The position numbers and the translations under genes are program-made. From Variovorax paradoxus (GTDB taxonomy: Bacteria; Pseudomonadota; Gammaproteobacteria; Burkholderiales; Burkholderiaceae_C): a stretch of DNA of 64,000 nt. Positions 34,982-46,449 of this stretch are shown here, piece by piece. Location: NCBI RefSeq assembly GCF_018614875.1, contig NZ_JAGGNW010000014.1, positions 124,001-188,000 on the forward strand, in the 5' to 3' direction. The stretch's first letter is position 1. Each line of letters begins with the position of its first letter. The notes under the pieces are model-generated. The model saw only the letters and a program-made list of their open reading frames with translations. It made no database searches and was not told the origin of the DNA.

Positions 34982-35965
34982 ATGAACGCCATGTCGCCCG
35001 AACTGCTTCCCGCCATCGCCGCCTTCGCCCGCGTGGCGCACCATGCCAGCTTCACCCGCGCGGCGCAGGAGCTGGGCGTGTCGCCCTCCGCCCTCTCGCA
35101 GACTGTGCGCGCGCTCGAAGGCAGGCTCGGCGTGCGGCTGCTCGACCGCACCACGCGCCGCGTGGGCCTGACTGAACTGGGCCAGCAGTTCCTGGGCGGC
35201 GCGCGCCCCGGCCTCGACGCGCTGGCGCAGGCGGTCGAGGGCATCGACGAGGCGCGCGACAAGCCCGCCGGGTTGCTGCGCCTGAACGTCTCGCGCGTGG
35301 CGGCCGAGCTGCTGCTGTTTGCGCACCTGGGCGATTTCGCCGACGCCTGGCCCGACATCACGCTCGAGCTGGTGTGCGACAACCGCATGGTCGAGCTGGT
35401 GGAAGGCGGCTTCGACGCCGGCATCCGGCTAGGCGAGAGCCTGGCGCAGGATGTGATCGGCGTGCCGGTGGGCGGCCCGCTGCGCATGGTCACCTTCGCC
35501 GCGCCGCGCTACCTCAAGGGCCGCACGCCGCCGCGCGTGCCGGAAGACCTGCGCGCGCACCGCTGCCTGAACTACCGGCTGAGCACGGGCGGCCTTTATC
35601 GCTGGGAATACGCGCAGGACGGGCGCGTGCTCGACATCGCGCTGCCGGGGCCGCTGGTCAGCAACGACAGCGAGGTGCTGCTGGCCGCGGCGCGCGCGGG
35701 CGCCGGCATCTCGTCGGCCTTCGAAGGCGCGGTGCGCGACGACTTCAAGAGCGGGCGGCTGGTGCCGCTGCTCGAGCCCTGGTGGCCCACGTTTCCGGGC
35801 TTCTACCTCTACCATCCGAGCCGCGCGCAGATGCCGCGCAAGCTGCGGGTGTTCATCGACTTCCTGCAGGCGCGGCATGCGCCGCCGCCGGTGTCGCAGC
35901 GCGCGGTCAAGCCCGCATCAGCGCCTCGATCTCGTCCGCCTTCACCGGCACGCCGCGCGAAATGA
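34982..35965 (+). CDS. LysR-family transcriptional regulator
   Basis: 327 residues. The winged helix-turn-helix (about 5-65) reads FARVAHHASFTRAAQELGVS-PSALSQ in its recognition part, then RLLDRTTRRVGLTE; the substrate-binding LysR domain (about 95-300) follows. It resembles the CrgA/DmlR group that often controls divergent oxidoreductases, matching the neighbouring aldo/keto reductase. Starts at 34982 or 34991 (ATG) are equally possible; neither has a ribosome site. The Pro/Arg-rich tail overlaps the 3' end of pepP by 59 bp on the opposite strand. Confidence 0.9.
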   Translation: MNAMSPELLPAIAAFARVAHHASFTRAAQELGVSPSALSQTVRALEGRLGVRLLDRTTRRVGLTELGQQFLGGARPGLDALAQAVEGIDEARDKPAGLLRLNVSRVAAELLLFAHLGDFADAWPDITLELVCDNRMVELVEGGFDAGIRLGESLAQDVIGVPVGGPLRMVTFAAPRYLKGRTPPRVPEDLRAHRCLNYRLSTGGLYRWEYAQDGRVLDIALPGPLVSNDSEVLLAAARAGAGISSAFEGAVRDDFKSGRLVPLLEPWWPTFPGFYLYHPSRAQMPRKLRVFIDFLQARHAPPPVSQRAVKPASAPRSRPPSPARRAK

Positions 35966-37301
35966 GCTCGCAGCCCGTGGCCGTGACGATCGCGTCGTCC
36001 TCGATGCGGATGCCGATGTTGTGGAACTGCGCGGGCACGCCGTCGGCGGGGCGCACGTAGATGCCGGGCTCCAGCGTCATAACCATGCCGGGGTGCAGGA
36101 TGCGGCTCGGACGGTTCTTGATGACTTCGTTCGACAGCGGGTCCTTGCGCTCGCTCACTTCGCCGACCTGCGTGGGCTCGACGTAGCTGCCGCAGTCGTG
36201 CACGTCCATGCCGAGCCAGTGGCCGGTGCGGTGCATGTAGAACTGGAAGTAGGCGCGCGAGTCGATCACGTCGTCGACGCCGCCCACCTTGCTGGCGTCG
36301 AGCAGGCCGAGGTCGAGCATGCCCTGCGCGAGCACCTTCACGGCGGCATCGTGCGGATCGGTGAAGCGGTTGCCGGCCTTGGTGGCCGCGGCCGATGCGT
36401 CCTGGCTCGCAAGCACCAGGTCGTACAGCGCGCGCTGCGGGCCGCTGAACTTGCCGTTGGCCGGAAAGGTGCGCGTGATGTCGCTCGCGTAGCTGTCGAG
36501 CTCGCAGCCCGCGTCGATCAGCACCAGCTCGCCGCTTCGCACCGGCGCCGCGTCGGCGCGGTAGTGCAGCACACAGGCATTGGCGCCCGCCGCCACGATG
36601 GAGCCGTAGGCCGGGTACTGCGAGCCGCCCAGGCGAAACTCGTGCAGCAGCTCGGCGTCCAGGTGGTACTCGCGCACGTCCTTGCCTTCGCGCAGCATGC
36701 GCGCCGAAAGCTGCATCGCGCGGATGTGCGCGCGGGCGCTGATCTGCGCGGCGCGCCGCATGATGTCTTGTTCGTGCGCGTCCTTCATCAGGCGCATTTC
36801 GTCGAGCGGCCCGCACAGGTCGCGCTGCTCCTCGGGGCACAGCGCGCCGTAGCGCACGCGCGCGCGCACCGACTGCAGCCAGCCGTCGATGCGGGTTTCG
36901 AGGCCCTTGTGGATTGCGAACGGAAACCACACGGTCGAGCGGTTCTCGAGCAGCTTGGGCAGTTTCGCGTCGAGCTCGTCGACCGAGAAGGCCTCGTTCA
37001 CCGCAAGCGCGGCGGGGGCCGCGTCGGGGCCAAGGCGATAGCCGTCCCAGATCTCGCGCTCCAGGTCCTTGGGCGCGCAGAACAGCGTGGCGCGGCCGTC
37101 GCCCGCGAGCACCAGCCAGGCGTTGGGCTCGGTGAAGCCGGTCAGGTAATAGAAGTAGCTGTCGTGCCGGAACAGGAAATCGCTGTCGCGGTTGCGCTGG
37201 CGCTCGGGCGCGGTCGGCACGATGGCGATGCCGTCCTTGCCCAGTTGCGAGGCGAGGCGCGCGCGGCGCTCGGCGTAGATCTTGTTGTCTTCTGAGGTCA
37301 T
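35907..37301 (-). CDS. pepP: Xaa-Pro aminopeptidase (M24B)
   Basis: 464 residues. Aminopeptidase P N-terminal domain (about 8-140; SDFLFRHDSYFYYLTGF) and pita-bread M24 catalytic domain (about 180-450). Metal ligands: Asp in VLIDAGCELDSYASDITRTF (two Asp), His in HRTGHWLGMDVHD, Glu in MVMTLEPGIYV and Glu in GIRIEDD. It removes N-terminal residues preceding proline. The start at 37301 overlaps the murU stop (ATGA), so speD, murU and pepP form one overlapped minus-strand operon. Confidence 0.95.
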   Translation of the reverse strand: MTSEDNKIYAERRARLASQLGKDGIAIVPTAPERQRNRDSDFLFRHDSYFYYLTGFTEPNAWLVLAGDGRATLFCAPKDLEREIWDGYRLGPDAAPAALAVNEAFSVDELDAKLPKLLENRSTVWFPFAIHKGLETRIDGWLQSVRARVRYGALCPEEQRDLCGPLDEMRLMKDAHEQDIMRRAAQISARAHIRAMQLSARMLREGKDVREYHLDAELLHEFRLGGSQYPAYGSIVAAGANACVLHYRADAAPVRSGELVLIDAGCELDSYASDITRTFPANGKFSGPQRALYDLVLASQDASAAATKAGNRFTDPHDAAVKVLAQGMLDLGLLDASKVGGVDDVIDSRAYFQFYMHRTGHWLGMDVHDCGSYVEPTQVGEVSERKDPLSNEVIKNRPSRILHPGMVMTLEPGIYVRPADGVPAQFHNIGIRIEDDAIVTATGCELISRGVPVKADEIEALMRA

Positions 37302-38035
37302 CTTGGCGTGTTCAGTTGAAGAAGCCGTTCGGGCGTTCCCACATCGGTCCAGGGCCCGGTGTAGAGCTCGGCGCTCACGCGTTGATTGTCCATCGCGGCG
37401 CGCAGGATCGGTGCCAGCGGGGCTTTGGCGCCCGCCGGGTTGCCGGCCGGAATGTCGCAGTAAGGTGGCGCAAAGAGCGCGGCCCGGTACAGGCCGATGG
37501 TCGAGAAGGTGTACTTTTCGGCCGCCGAGTTGAGCGCCAGGCCGTCGGCGGAGAGGCCGAAATCGCCCTTCGGGTGGTGCGCCGGGTTCGGCACCAGCCA
37601 CAGGTGCGCCAGCTTGCCGCTGGCCGCGAAGCGGTCCACCGAGGCTTGCGCGAAGACGAAATCCGGCGCGAACACATCGCCGGCCGCAACCCAGAACACC
37701 TCGCCGAGCAAGGGCAGAGCGCGCACGATGCCGCCGGCCGTTTCGAGCGCGCCGCCGAAGTCGCGGCCTTCGTCGGAATATGAAATCGATAGCGCCGAAT
37801 CTCCGTGCAACAAGGGCCTTGCGCCGAAGCGCTCGGAGATCTGCGCGCCCAGCCAGTCCGTGTTGACCACCAGTTCGGTGAAGCCGCCGGCGGCCAGCGC
37901 CTCCATTGGCCATTGCATCAGCGGCTTGCCGCGCACTTCGAGCAGGGGCTTGGGACAGGTGTCGGTCAGCGGCCGCATACGCTCGCCGCGTCCCGCCGCG
38001 AGGACCATGGCGCGGACCTGGGTCGCCGCGCTCAC
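37298..38035 (-). CDS. murU: N-acetylmuramate alpha-1-phosphate uridylyltransferase
   Basis: 245 residues, nucleotidyltransferase fold. The NTP-binding signature AMVLAAGRGERMRPLTD, CPKPLLEVRGKPLMQW, the metal-binding aspartate in AAGDVFAPDF, and the late TGPWTDVGTPERLLQL fit MurU, which turns MurNAc-1-phosphate into UDP-MurNAc after AmgK. A general sugar-1-phosphate uridylyltransferase cannot be excluded, but amgK in the same window supports MurU. GTG 38035 overlaps the speD stop (GTGA); ATG 38008 is an alternative nine codons in. Confidence 0.85.
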   Translation of the reverse strand: MSAATQVRAMVLAAGRGERMRPLTDTCPKPLLEVRGKPLMQWPMEALAAGGFTELVVNTDWLGAQISERFGARPLLHGDSALSISYSDEGRDFGGALETAGGIVRALPLLGEVFWVAAGDVFAPDFVFAQASVDRFAASGKLAHLWLVPNPAHHPKGDFGLSADGLALNSAAEKYTFSTIGLYRAALFAPPYCDIPAGNPAGAKAPLAPILRAAMDNQRVSAELYTGPWTDVGTPERLLQLNTPR

Positions 38036-38412
38036 GCCGAGACCCGTCCGCGCAGCAGTTCGTTGCGTTCGCTGTGGCCGGGCTGGAACAGCGCCACCAG
38101 GCATTCCATCAGCGCATGCGCCTTGGCCGAATGGTCGCCGCCGAAGTTGCACACATACACGTCGAGCGTGGCGCCGCGCTGTTCGGGCCAGGTGTGAATG
38201 CACAGGTGCGATTCGGCCAGCAGCACGGTGGCCGTGACGCCGCCCGGCCCTTGCGGCGTGGCCGGAAAACCATGGACCAGCTTGCCCACCGGCTGCAGCC
38301 CCGCGGCCGTCGCCGCCTTGATGCAGACGGCGCCCAGCGCCTCCTTGTCGATCAGCCATTGCATCCCGCATTGGCAGTCGTGGAGATCGGCGGTGAGGTG
38401 CAGCCCGTGCAT
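38032..38412 (-). CDS. speD: S-adenosylmethionine decarboxylase proenzyme (SpeD, class 1B type)
   Basis: 126 residues, pyruvoyl-dependent. The self-cleavage motif AESHLCIHTWPE places the bond between Glu67 and Ser68; His73 and Cys88 (YVCNFGG) are at the Thermotoga-type spacings of +5 and +20. Cleavage would give a pyruvoyl alpha chain and a small beta chain. The product, decarboxylated SAM, is the aminopropyl donor for spermidine. ATG 38412 is used; a longer TTG start (38445) adds 11 residues with no homology evident. First gene of an overlapped set with murU and pepP; a membrane aminopropyltransferase lies at 29.0 kb. Confidence 0.9.
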   Translation of the reverse strand: MHGLHLTADLHDCQCGMQWLIDKEALGAVCIKAATAAGLQPVGKLVHGFPATPQGPGGVTATVLLAESHLCIHTWPEQRGATLDVYVCNFGGDHSAKAHALMECLVALFQPGHSERNELLRGRVSA

Positions 38413-38547
38413 GGGTGGCAACTCTAGCAGTCCGGGTGTCGCCAAAGAACATCAGTCGGGTGTTCAGGCCGTATCGGAGAGGGTTGGAGCGAGCCCGGTA
38501 AAATCGCGGGTTCCCCCCAATCCACATTCCCCGAAAGTCCACCGCCC

Positions 38548-41722
<3,175 letters not shown>

Positions 41723-41736
41723 GGCTTCGCGGCTTC

Positions 41737-41766
41737 AAAAAAAACGCGCCCTCGGGCGCGTTTTTT
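41737..41766. terminator. Bidirectional terminator after gapA
   Basis: AAAAAAAA-CGCGCCC-TC-GGGCGCG-TTTTTT: 7 bp GC stem with flanking A- and T-runs. It ends tkt-gapA on the plus strand and the lipoprotein pair on the minus strand. Confidence 0.9.
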
Positions 41767-41794
41767 CATGGGCTTGCCGACAACGGGCGCTCTC

Positions 41795-42391
41795 TCAGCG
41801 CAGCTTCTCGTTCCTGCGGATCTCGCTGCTGAGCTGCGAAGTCAATTGCCTCGCGGCGCGCCGGGCGGCCAGTCCGTAGTCGCCGTTGAACTCGCCGAAT
41901 TCCGCCGTGCCGTTGCCGGTCGCGCGCACGCGCGCGACCTCGGCGCCGGCGGCATCGCTCACCATGCAGCTCACCTCGGCGGTGAACGATGTGGGCGGCC
42001 AGGTGATCCACGACGACGAGCTCGAATCGGTCTTGATCTGCGGCGTGAACACCAGCGACACGCCCGCCGCCTCGTTGGCCTTTGCATCGCCGGCGGCGCG
42101 CAGCACGACCACGTCGCGGTAGACCGCGCGCAGCGCGTCGCGGATCGACTTTTCGAGGTCGCGGTACGGGTAGTAGCTCACGCGGTCGCCGCTGCCGCCG
42201 GCGCTGGTCACCCGCTGGTCGCGCAGGGCGTCGGTCATCACGTAGGCCACCTTCTTCGGGACGAGGTGGGCCTGCGACCGCGGCGGCGCGGTTTCCGTGA
42301 TCATCGTGATCGGATGGGCGCAGCCCGCCAGCAAGGCCGCCAGGACTGCGGTGGCAAGCAGGCGAGCGGGCGAAAAAAGAGGAAACGGCAT
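41795..42391 (-). CDS. Putative lipoprotein of unknown function
   Basis: 198 residues. The signal ends in LAALLAGC, a lipobox with Cys at about residue 24. The mature part includes RSQAHLVPKKVAYVMTDALR, YPYRDLEKSIRDALRAVYRD and a conserved-looking C-terminal stretch. I do not recognise a named family; periplasmic assembly/trafficking lipoproteins of this size are common. It lies 19 bp downstream of another lipoprotein gene of identical length (198 residues), and the two probably work or are at least made together. Confidence 0.7.
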   Translation of the reverse strand: MPFPLFSPARLLATAVLAALLAGCAHPITMITETAPPRSQAHLVPKKVAYVMTDALRDQRVTSAGGSGDRVSYYPYRDLEKSIRDALRAVYRDVVVLRAAGDAKANEAAGVSLVFTPQIKTDSSSSSWITWPPTSFTAEVSCMVSDAAGAEVARVRATGNGTAEFGEFNGDYGLAARRAARQLTSQLSSEIRRNEKLR

Positions 42392-42410
42392 GGTGCGGCT
42401 TTCTCCGGTG

Positions 42411-43007
42411 CTAGGGCGCAATGGCCGCGATGAACTGCGGGTCGGCATACACCTGGCGCAGCAGCGCGCGCACCAGCCTCGGGTAGGCGGCCTGTCCGGC
42501 GGGCACGGCCACGATGTTCGCGTAGCTCGAATCGAAGGCGATCTCGCCGCGGTAGGTTTTGCGCAACCGCTGCGTGGACGCGCGCGCCACGACCACTTCC
42601 ACCTCCATGCGGCCGGTGCCGTTGATCACGCCAAGGTCGAGGTCGTTGGCGAGGATCCGCGCCGCGATGCGGGTCGGCGCCTTGGGGTCGTAGGCAGAGA
42701 TTTCTCCCAGGTCGCGCATCAGCGCGTCTTCCAGGTATTGCGCGAAGGTGCCGCTTGGCGAAAGCAGCTTTGCGCGGCGCAGGCTCAGGGTGTTGATGCT
42801 GTCGTTCGGGTCGGTCGGCTGCACCTTCGCGATGGCCACCATGCCGGGGCGCGTGGCTTCGAGTCGGTCGAGCGCCTCGTAGTCGGCGGCGTAAGGCGGC
42901 GCGGCGAGCTGTGCGCAGCCGGACGCCAGCACAACCGTGGCCGATGCGCAGAGCGTCGTGGTGAAAGCGCGCAAGCGCAAACCGCTCGGTCTATGGAAGA
43001 TCGCCAT
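42411..43007 (-). CDS. Putative lipoprotein of unknown function
   Basis: 198 residues. The signal peptide ends VVLASGC (lipobox, Cys about residue 31). The mature protein has the run AKVQPTDPNDSINTLSLRRAK, FAQYLEDALMRDLGEISAYD and a domain rich in short strands (GRMEVEVVVARASTQRLRKT), resembling the substrate-independent LPS-assembly or CsgG/penicillin-binding activator-like lipoproteins in shape, but I cannot name it. First gene of the lipoprotein pair. Confidence 0.7.
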   Translation of the reverse strand: MAIFHRPSGLRLRAFTTTLCASATVVLASGCAQLAAPPYAADYEALDRLEATRPGMVAIAKVQPTDPNDSINTLSLRRAKLLSPSGTFAQYLEDALMRDLGEISAYDPKAPTRIAARILANDLDLGVINGTGRMEVEVVVARASTQRLRKTYRGEIAFDSSYANIVAVPAGQAAYPRLVRALLRQVYADPQFIAAIAP

Positions 43008-43083
43008 ACTTTGAATCCCTCCTCGGGATGCCTGATCCCGGCGCGAGGGTAGCAGGCATTGCGCCGCGCGCGAAGGCCGATTT

Positions 43084-43392
43084 TCAGACCGGCTCGAGCA
43101 CGTGGATCAGCTTGCTCTCGACCAACTCCTTCGTCTTTGCGCCGTGGGCCACCATGTGCGGTGCCACCGCGTGGGCCTGCAGGTGCGCCAGCGTTTCCCA
43201 TTTCTCGATCACCACGAAGGTGTCCGGCCCGAAGCTGGCCTTCGATGCCGGGATGCCTTGCGCGTCGATCGTGGCGCCGTACTCGATGCAGCCCTCTTCG
43301 GCGAGCACCGCCGCACGGTTGGCGTTGAAGGCTTCGAGGACCTGGGCGCGCAGGCCCGGCTTGGCGGTGATGACGGCGACGACGTGGATCAT
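43084..43392 (-). CDS. Antibiotic biosynthesis monooxygenase (ABM, YgiN-like) domain protein
   Basis: 102 residues, single ABM/dimeric alpha-beta barrel domain: MIHVVAVITAKPGLRAQVLE at the start, EEGCIEYGATID in the middle, FVVIEKWETLAHLQAH as the characteristic strand-helix. YgiN-type members act as quinol monooxygenases; others have unknown small substrates. It is a lone gene between the lipoprotein pair and the protease/inhibitor pair. Length is normal. Confidence 0.85.
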   Translation of the reverse strand: MIHVVAVITAKPGLRAQVLEAFNANRAAVLAEEGCIEYGATIDAQGIPASKASFGPDTFVVIEKWETLAHLQAHAVAPHMVAHGAKTKELVESKLIHVLEPV

Positions 43393-43488
43393 GGAAAAAA
43401 GGCTCCGATAGGGTGTGGTGTGGATGGCAGTCGCCGAATCTAAGAGATCCGCCGCCGCGGCGGGGTCCCGCGCGCGACCGCGCGTGCC

Positions 43489-43833
43489 TCAGCGGTCGGC
43501 GGCTTCTTTCCAGAGGTGCACCAGCGCCTCGGGCGCCTCGGCTTCGGGCACCTCGAAGCTGACCGAAGAACCCGAATGGGTGGCGGCGCTTTCCACCACC
43601 ACCACCTCCACGCGGTAGAAGCGCTGGTCGCCGCCCGGCGAGCCGGGGCCGCCGCGCTGTTCCGCATGCGGCACGGCGCTTTGCAGCGCCTCGCCGATCT
43701 GCTGGCGCAGTTCCTCGGTGCAGTTGCCCAGCTGGTAGCTGCGCGGGCGCGAAAGGCCGGGCACATAGGCCACGCCGCCCTCGCGCGTCACGCGCACGAC
43801 GGAAGCCTGGTCCAGGGGCGGAAGCTGAATCAT
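43489..43833 (-). CDS. Emfourin-like protealysin inhibitor
   Basis: 114 residues. The sequence begins MIQLPPLDQASVVRVTREGG and ends EAPEALVHLWKEAAD, with the pattern VRVTREGGVAYVPGL characteristic of small inhibitors encoded beside protealysin-type M4 proteases. In Serratia the inhibitor emfourin binds protealysin slowly and tightly. Its ATG overlaps the stop of the protease gene (ATGA, 43830-43833), fixing the start and implying coupled synthesis. The longer reading frame upstream is antisense-shadow inside the protease gene. Confidence 0.85.
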   Translation of the reverse strand: MIQLPPLDQASVVRVTREGGVAYVPGLSRPRSYQLGNCTEELRQQIGEALQSAVPHAEQRGGPGSPGGDQRFYRVEVVVVESAATHSGSSVSFEVPEAEAPEALVHLWKEAADR

Positions 43834-44900
43834 GATGCTGTGACTCCCACGGTGTTCCACGCGGCGCCCACGGCCTTGTGCGCCGCGCTGTCGGCGCCGA
43901 AGCGCTGGGCCGCAATCTCCACGCTCAACTGCGCGAAGGCCGCAAAATCGGCGTCCTTGCGCAGCCGCCTGTCGCACACCGTGTCGTACCAGACGCGGCC
44001 CGCGGTCTCCCAGGCCAGGCCGGGGATGGCCGTGGCAGCGAGGTAGAAGGCGCGATTCGGAATGCCGGAATTGATGTGCACGCCGCCATTGTCCTGCCGC
44101 GTGACGACAAAGTCTTTCATATGTGCAGGCTGCGGGTCCTTGCCCAGCACCGGGTCGTCATAGGCCGTGCCAGGTTCGGCCATGGAGCGCAGTGCGCGGG
44201 CCTTCACCTTGCCGGTGAAGAGCCCCGCGCCCACCAGCCAGTCGGCCTGCTGCGCCGTCTGCTTCAGCAAGTGCTGCTTGACCAGGGCGCCGAACACGTC
44301 GCAGATCGACTCGTTGAGCGCACCGGACTGCCCCTCGTAGACCAGGCCCGACTCGTGATCGATCACGCCGTGCGTGAGTTCGTGGCCGATGATGTCCACC
44401 GCGATGGTGAAGCGGTTCATGACCTCGCCGTCGCCGTCGCCGAACACCATCTGCCTGCCGTTCCAGAAGGCGTTGTCGTAGTCGTTGCCGTAGTGCACGC
44501 TGCCGGCGAGCGGCATGCCCGCGCCGTCGATGGAATCGCGCTCGTAGATGTCGTGGTACAGGCGGTAGGTGGCGCCCAGGTAGTCGTAGGCTTCGTCGGC
44601 GGCGATGTCGCCGGTGGCGGCCTGCTGTTCGGCGCGCACCAGCCTGCCGGGCAGGCTCATGGTGTGCTCCGCGTCGTGGATGGCACGTGCGGGCGAGTCG
44701 TGCCGCACATAACGCGGCGCGAGGCCTGACGACACGCCTTGCGCGGCCATGGCCTCGCGAAGCCCGCGGTGTTCGCGGTCGATCAGCAGCGTCTGCGCCG
44801 CCCGCGCGCTGGCGTGCGCGCTGGCACGCTCCGCCAGCCGGTCCAGCAGGTACGGCGGCACGAAGCTGGGCGGCAAAAGAAGCGGCGAGCGAAGCGGCAT
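43830..44900 (-). CDS. Protealysin-type M4 metalloprotease
   Basis: 356 residues. Zinc motif HELTH (His173, Glu174, His177) and the third ligand Glu197 in NESICD. The short propeptide (about 1-65) carries PPYLLDRLAE, the protealysin/M4 short-propeptide signature, rather than the long thermolysin prosequence; no signal peptide is seen, as in protealysin. C-terminal VHINSGIPNRAFYLAA provides the catalytic histidine region. GGAGAG lies before ATG 44900. Protealysin-like proteases cleave actin and OmpX in Serratia and help invasion; targets here are unknown. Paired with emfourin immediately downstream. Confidence 0.9.
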   Translation of the reverse strand: MPLRSPLLLPPSFVPPYLLDRLAERASAHASARAAQTLLIDREHRGLREAMAAQGVSSGLAPRYVRHDSPARAIHDAEHTMSLPGRLVRAEQQAATGDIAADEAYDYLGATYRLYHDIYERDSIDGAGMPLAGSVHYGNDYDNAFWNGRQMVFGDGDGEVMNRFTIAVDIIGHELTHGVIDHESGLVYEGQSGALNESICDVFGALVKQHLLKQTAQQADWLVGAGLFTGKVKARALRSMAEPGTAYDDPVLGKDPQPAHMKDFVVTRQDNGGVHINSGIPNRAFYLAATAIPGLAWETAGRVWYDTVCDRRLRKDADFAAFAQLSVEIAAQRFGADSAAHKAVGAAWNTVGVTAS

Positions 44901-45047
44901 GAGCGACTCTCCAGAGCGGTTGAAGGCAGTGAAAAAGACGGTATCAGAAAGCCGTAAAACATGGATCACTCCGTTACTTCTGGTCATGGAATGCCCACGT
45001 TTCAGGCCATACGATTGGAGCTTCCCGATTCACTTGCCGCCCTTGCC

Positions 45048-45338
45048 ATGTTCATCGTCACTCTCACCTACATCCGTCCGCTTGAAGAGCTCGATGTGTT
45101 GATGGATGGGCACATGGCGTGGCTTCGAAAGCACTACCAGAGCGGACTGTTCCTGGCCTCGGGCCGGCAGGTGCCGCGCAAGGGCGGCGTGATCTTCGCG
45201 CGCTCGGGCGACCGGGCCGAGCTCGAGGCGGTGCTGGCACGCGACCCGTTCGTGCAGAACGGCGCGGCAAGCACGCATGTGATCGAGTTCGTGCCCAGCA
45301 TGACCGCGCCCGCCACCGAGATCCTCAAGGCGCTTTGA
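45048..45338 (+). CDS. YciI-like protein
   Basis: 96 residues, YCII domain (ferredoxin-like fold): FIVTLTYIRPLEELDVLMDG at the start, His in GHMAWLRKHYQSG, GGVIFARSGDRAELEAVLARDPF. Members have proposed dehydrochlorinase or unknown roles; the His-Asp pair is present. I prefer ATG 45048, which starts the domain directly, over in-frame ATGs at 44961 and 44991 that add 19-29 unconserved residues. No ribosome site is clear. It converges with the pirin gene. Confidence 0.75.
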   Translation: MFIVTLTYIRPLEELDVLMDGHMAWLRKHYQSGLFLASGRQVPRKGGVIFARSGDRAELEAVLARDPFVQNGAASTHVIEFVPSMTAPATEILKAL

Positions 45339-45339
45339 C

Positions 45340-45355
45340 GCGGCCTTCAGGCCGC
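45340..45355. terminator. Hairpin between YciI and pirin genes
   Basis: GCGGCC-TTCA-GGCCGC, a 6 bp GC stem with a tetraloop in the 22 bp between two converging genes. No T-run follows on either strand, so it is at best a weak terminator. Confidence 0.45.
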
Positions 45356-45360
45356 CTGCT

Positions 45361-46449
45361 TCAGGCCCCCGGCGTTTCCTCGCGCCCGCCGGGATGCCGC
45401 GCAAAGCGCGCGGCGCTGCGGTCGTGCACCGGCGCCGAATCGCTCCAGGGCCAGCCGCCGAACTGCGTGCGGCGGTAGTCGGCCAGCGTCTGGCTGATCT
45501 CGGCCTGCGTGTTCATCACGAACGGACCGTACTGCGCCACCGGCTCGGCGATGGGTCGCCCCTGCAGCAGCAGGAATTCGCTCGCTTCTTCATCGCCGTT
45601 GCGCAGCTCGACGGTGGCGCCGGCGCGCAGTTCGATGGCGGCCGGGCCTTCGACGCGCCGGCCCGCGATGGTCGCCACCGCTCCCTTGAAGAAGTACAGC
45701 ATGCGCCGCGTGCCTTCGCCCGCGGCCGCAGGCAGCGTCCATTGCGCGCCGGGCGTCATCTTGAGGGTCCAGATCGCCACGTCGGCATCGGCCTGCGCGG
45801 CCCATGAATCGGGCGGCGGCGCCAGCGGGTGGATCGGCGCCTGCCCGCTGCCCGCGGCGTTGCCGCCGAACCGGCCAGCGATCACCGCCACTTCGGTGCG
45901 GCCGCCCGCCGCGTCGTCGGACGCAAAGCGCGGAATCGCCTCCGACCAGAACATCGTGAAGTGCGGCTCGGCCATCTTGCTTCCGGCCGGCAGGTTGAGC
46001 CAGATCTGGAACAGCTCCAGCGGATTCGGCGCGTTCGCGTCGAGCAGCGGAAACATCTCCGAATGCACGATGCCCTTGCCGGCCGTGAGCCACTGCACGT
46101 CGCCGCCGCCGAAGCGCGCGGTGGCGCCCAGCGAATCGGAATGGTCGACCAGCCCCTTGCGCACGATGGTCACCGTCTCGAAGCCGCGGTGCGGGTGCGA
46201 GGGAAAGCCCGGCACCGTGTCGCCGTGGTACATGCTCCAGCCGTCCTTGCGGCTGAAGTCCTGGCCGATCTGCCGGCCCGCCAGCGGGGCCTCGGGGCCC
46301 ATCCGCGCGTTGGCCTTGGGATAGGCGTCGTCGTGATAGACGCAGAACAGGAACGGGTCGATCGTCTGCCACGGAAAGCCGAGCGGGCTCACCTGCAGTA
46401 CGGGGCTGCGGTCTTCTTCTTCGATGCTGTTGTTGCTGCTGCTGGACAC
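45361..46449 (-). CDS. Pirin family protein
   Basis: 362 residues, bicupin. Pirin N-domain metal ligands appear in FPSHPHRGFETVTIV (two His) and KGIVHSEMFP (His, Glu); the C-domain begins near residue 230. Pirins bind Fe or another metal; some act as quercetinases, others as regulators. I start at GTG 46449, which has AAGGAA upstream and gives VSSSSNNSIEEEDRSP; the ATG at 46581 would add an atypical 44-residue leader. A second, shorter pirin (57003) is in the window, so the two are paralogues. Confidence 0.85.
   Translation of the reverse strand: MSSSSNNSIEEEDRSPVLQVSPLGFPWQTIDPFLFCVYHDDAYPKANARMGPEAPLAGRQIGQDFSRKDGWSMYHGDTVPGFPSHPHRGFETVTIVRKGLVDHSDSLGATARFGGGDVQWLTAGKGIVHSEMFPLLDANAPNPLELFQIWLNLPAGSKMAEPHFTMFWSEAIPRFASDDAAGGRTEVAVIAGRFGGNAAGSGQAPIHPLAPPPDSWAAQADADVAIWTLKMTPGAQWTLPAAAGEGTRRMLYFFKGAVATIAGRRVEGPAAIELRAGATVELRNGDEEASEFLLLQGRPIAEPVAQYGPFVMNTQAEISQTLADYRRTQFGGWPWSDSAPVHDRSAARFARHPGGREETPGA

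Noticed and set aside
38499-38504. TAAAAT as a tkt promoter
   Set aside because: No matching -35 box and the distance to ATG is not informative; left out of the feature list.
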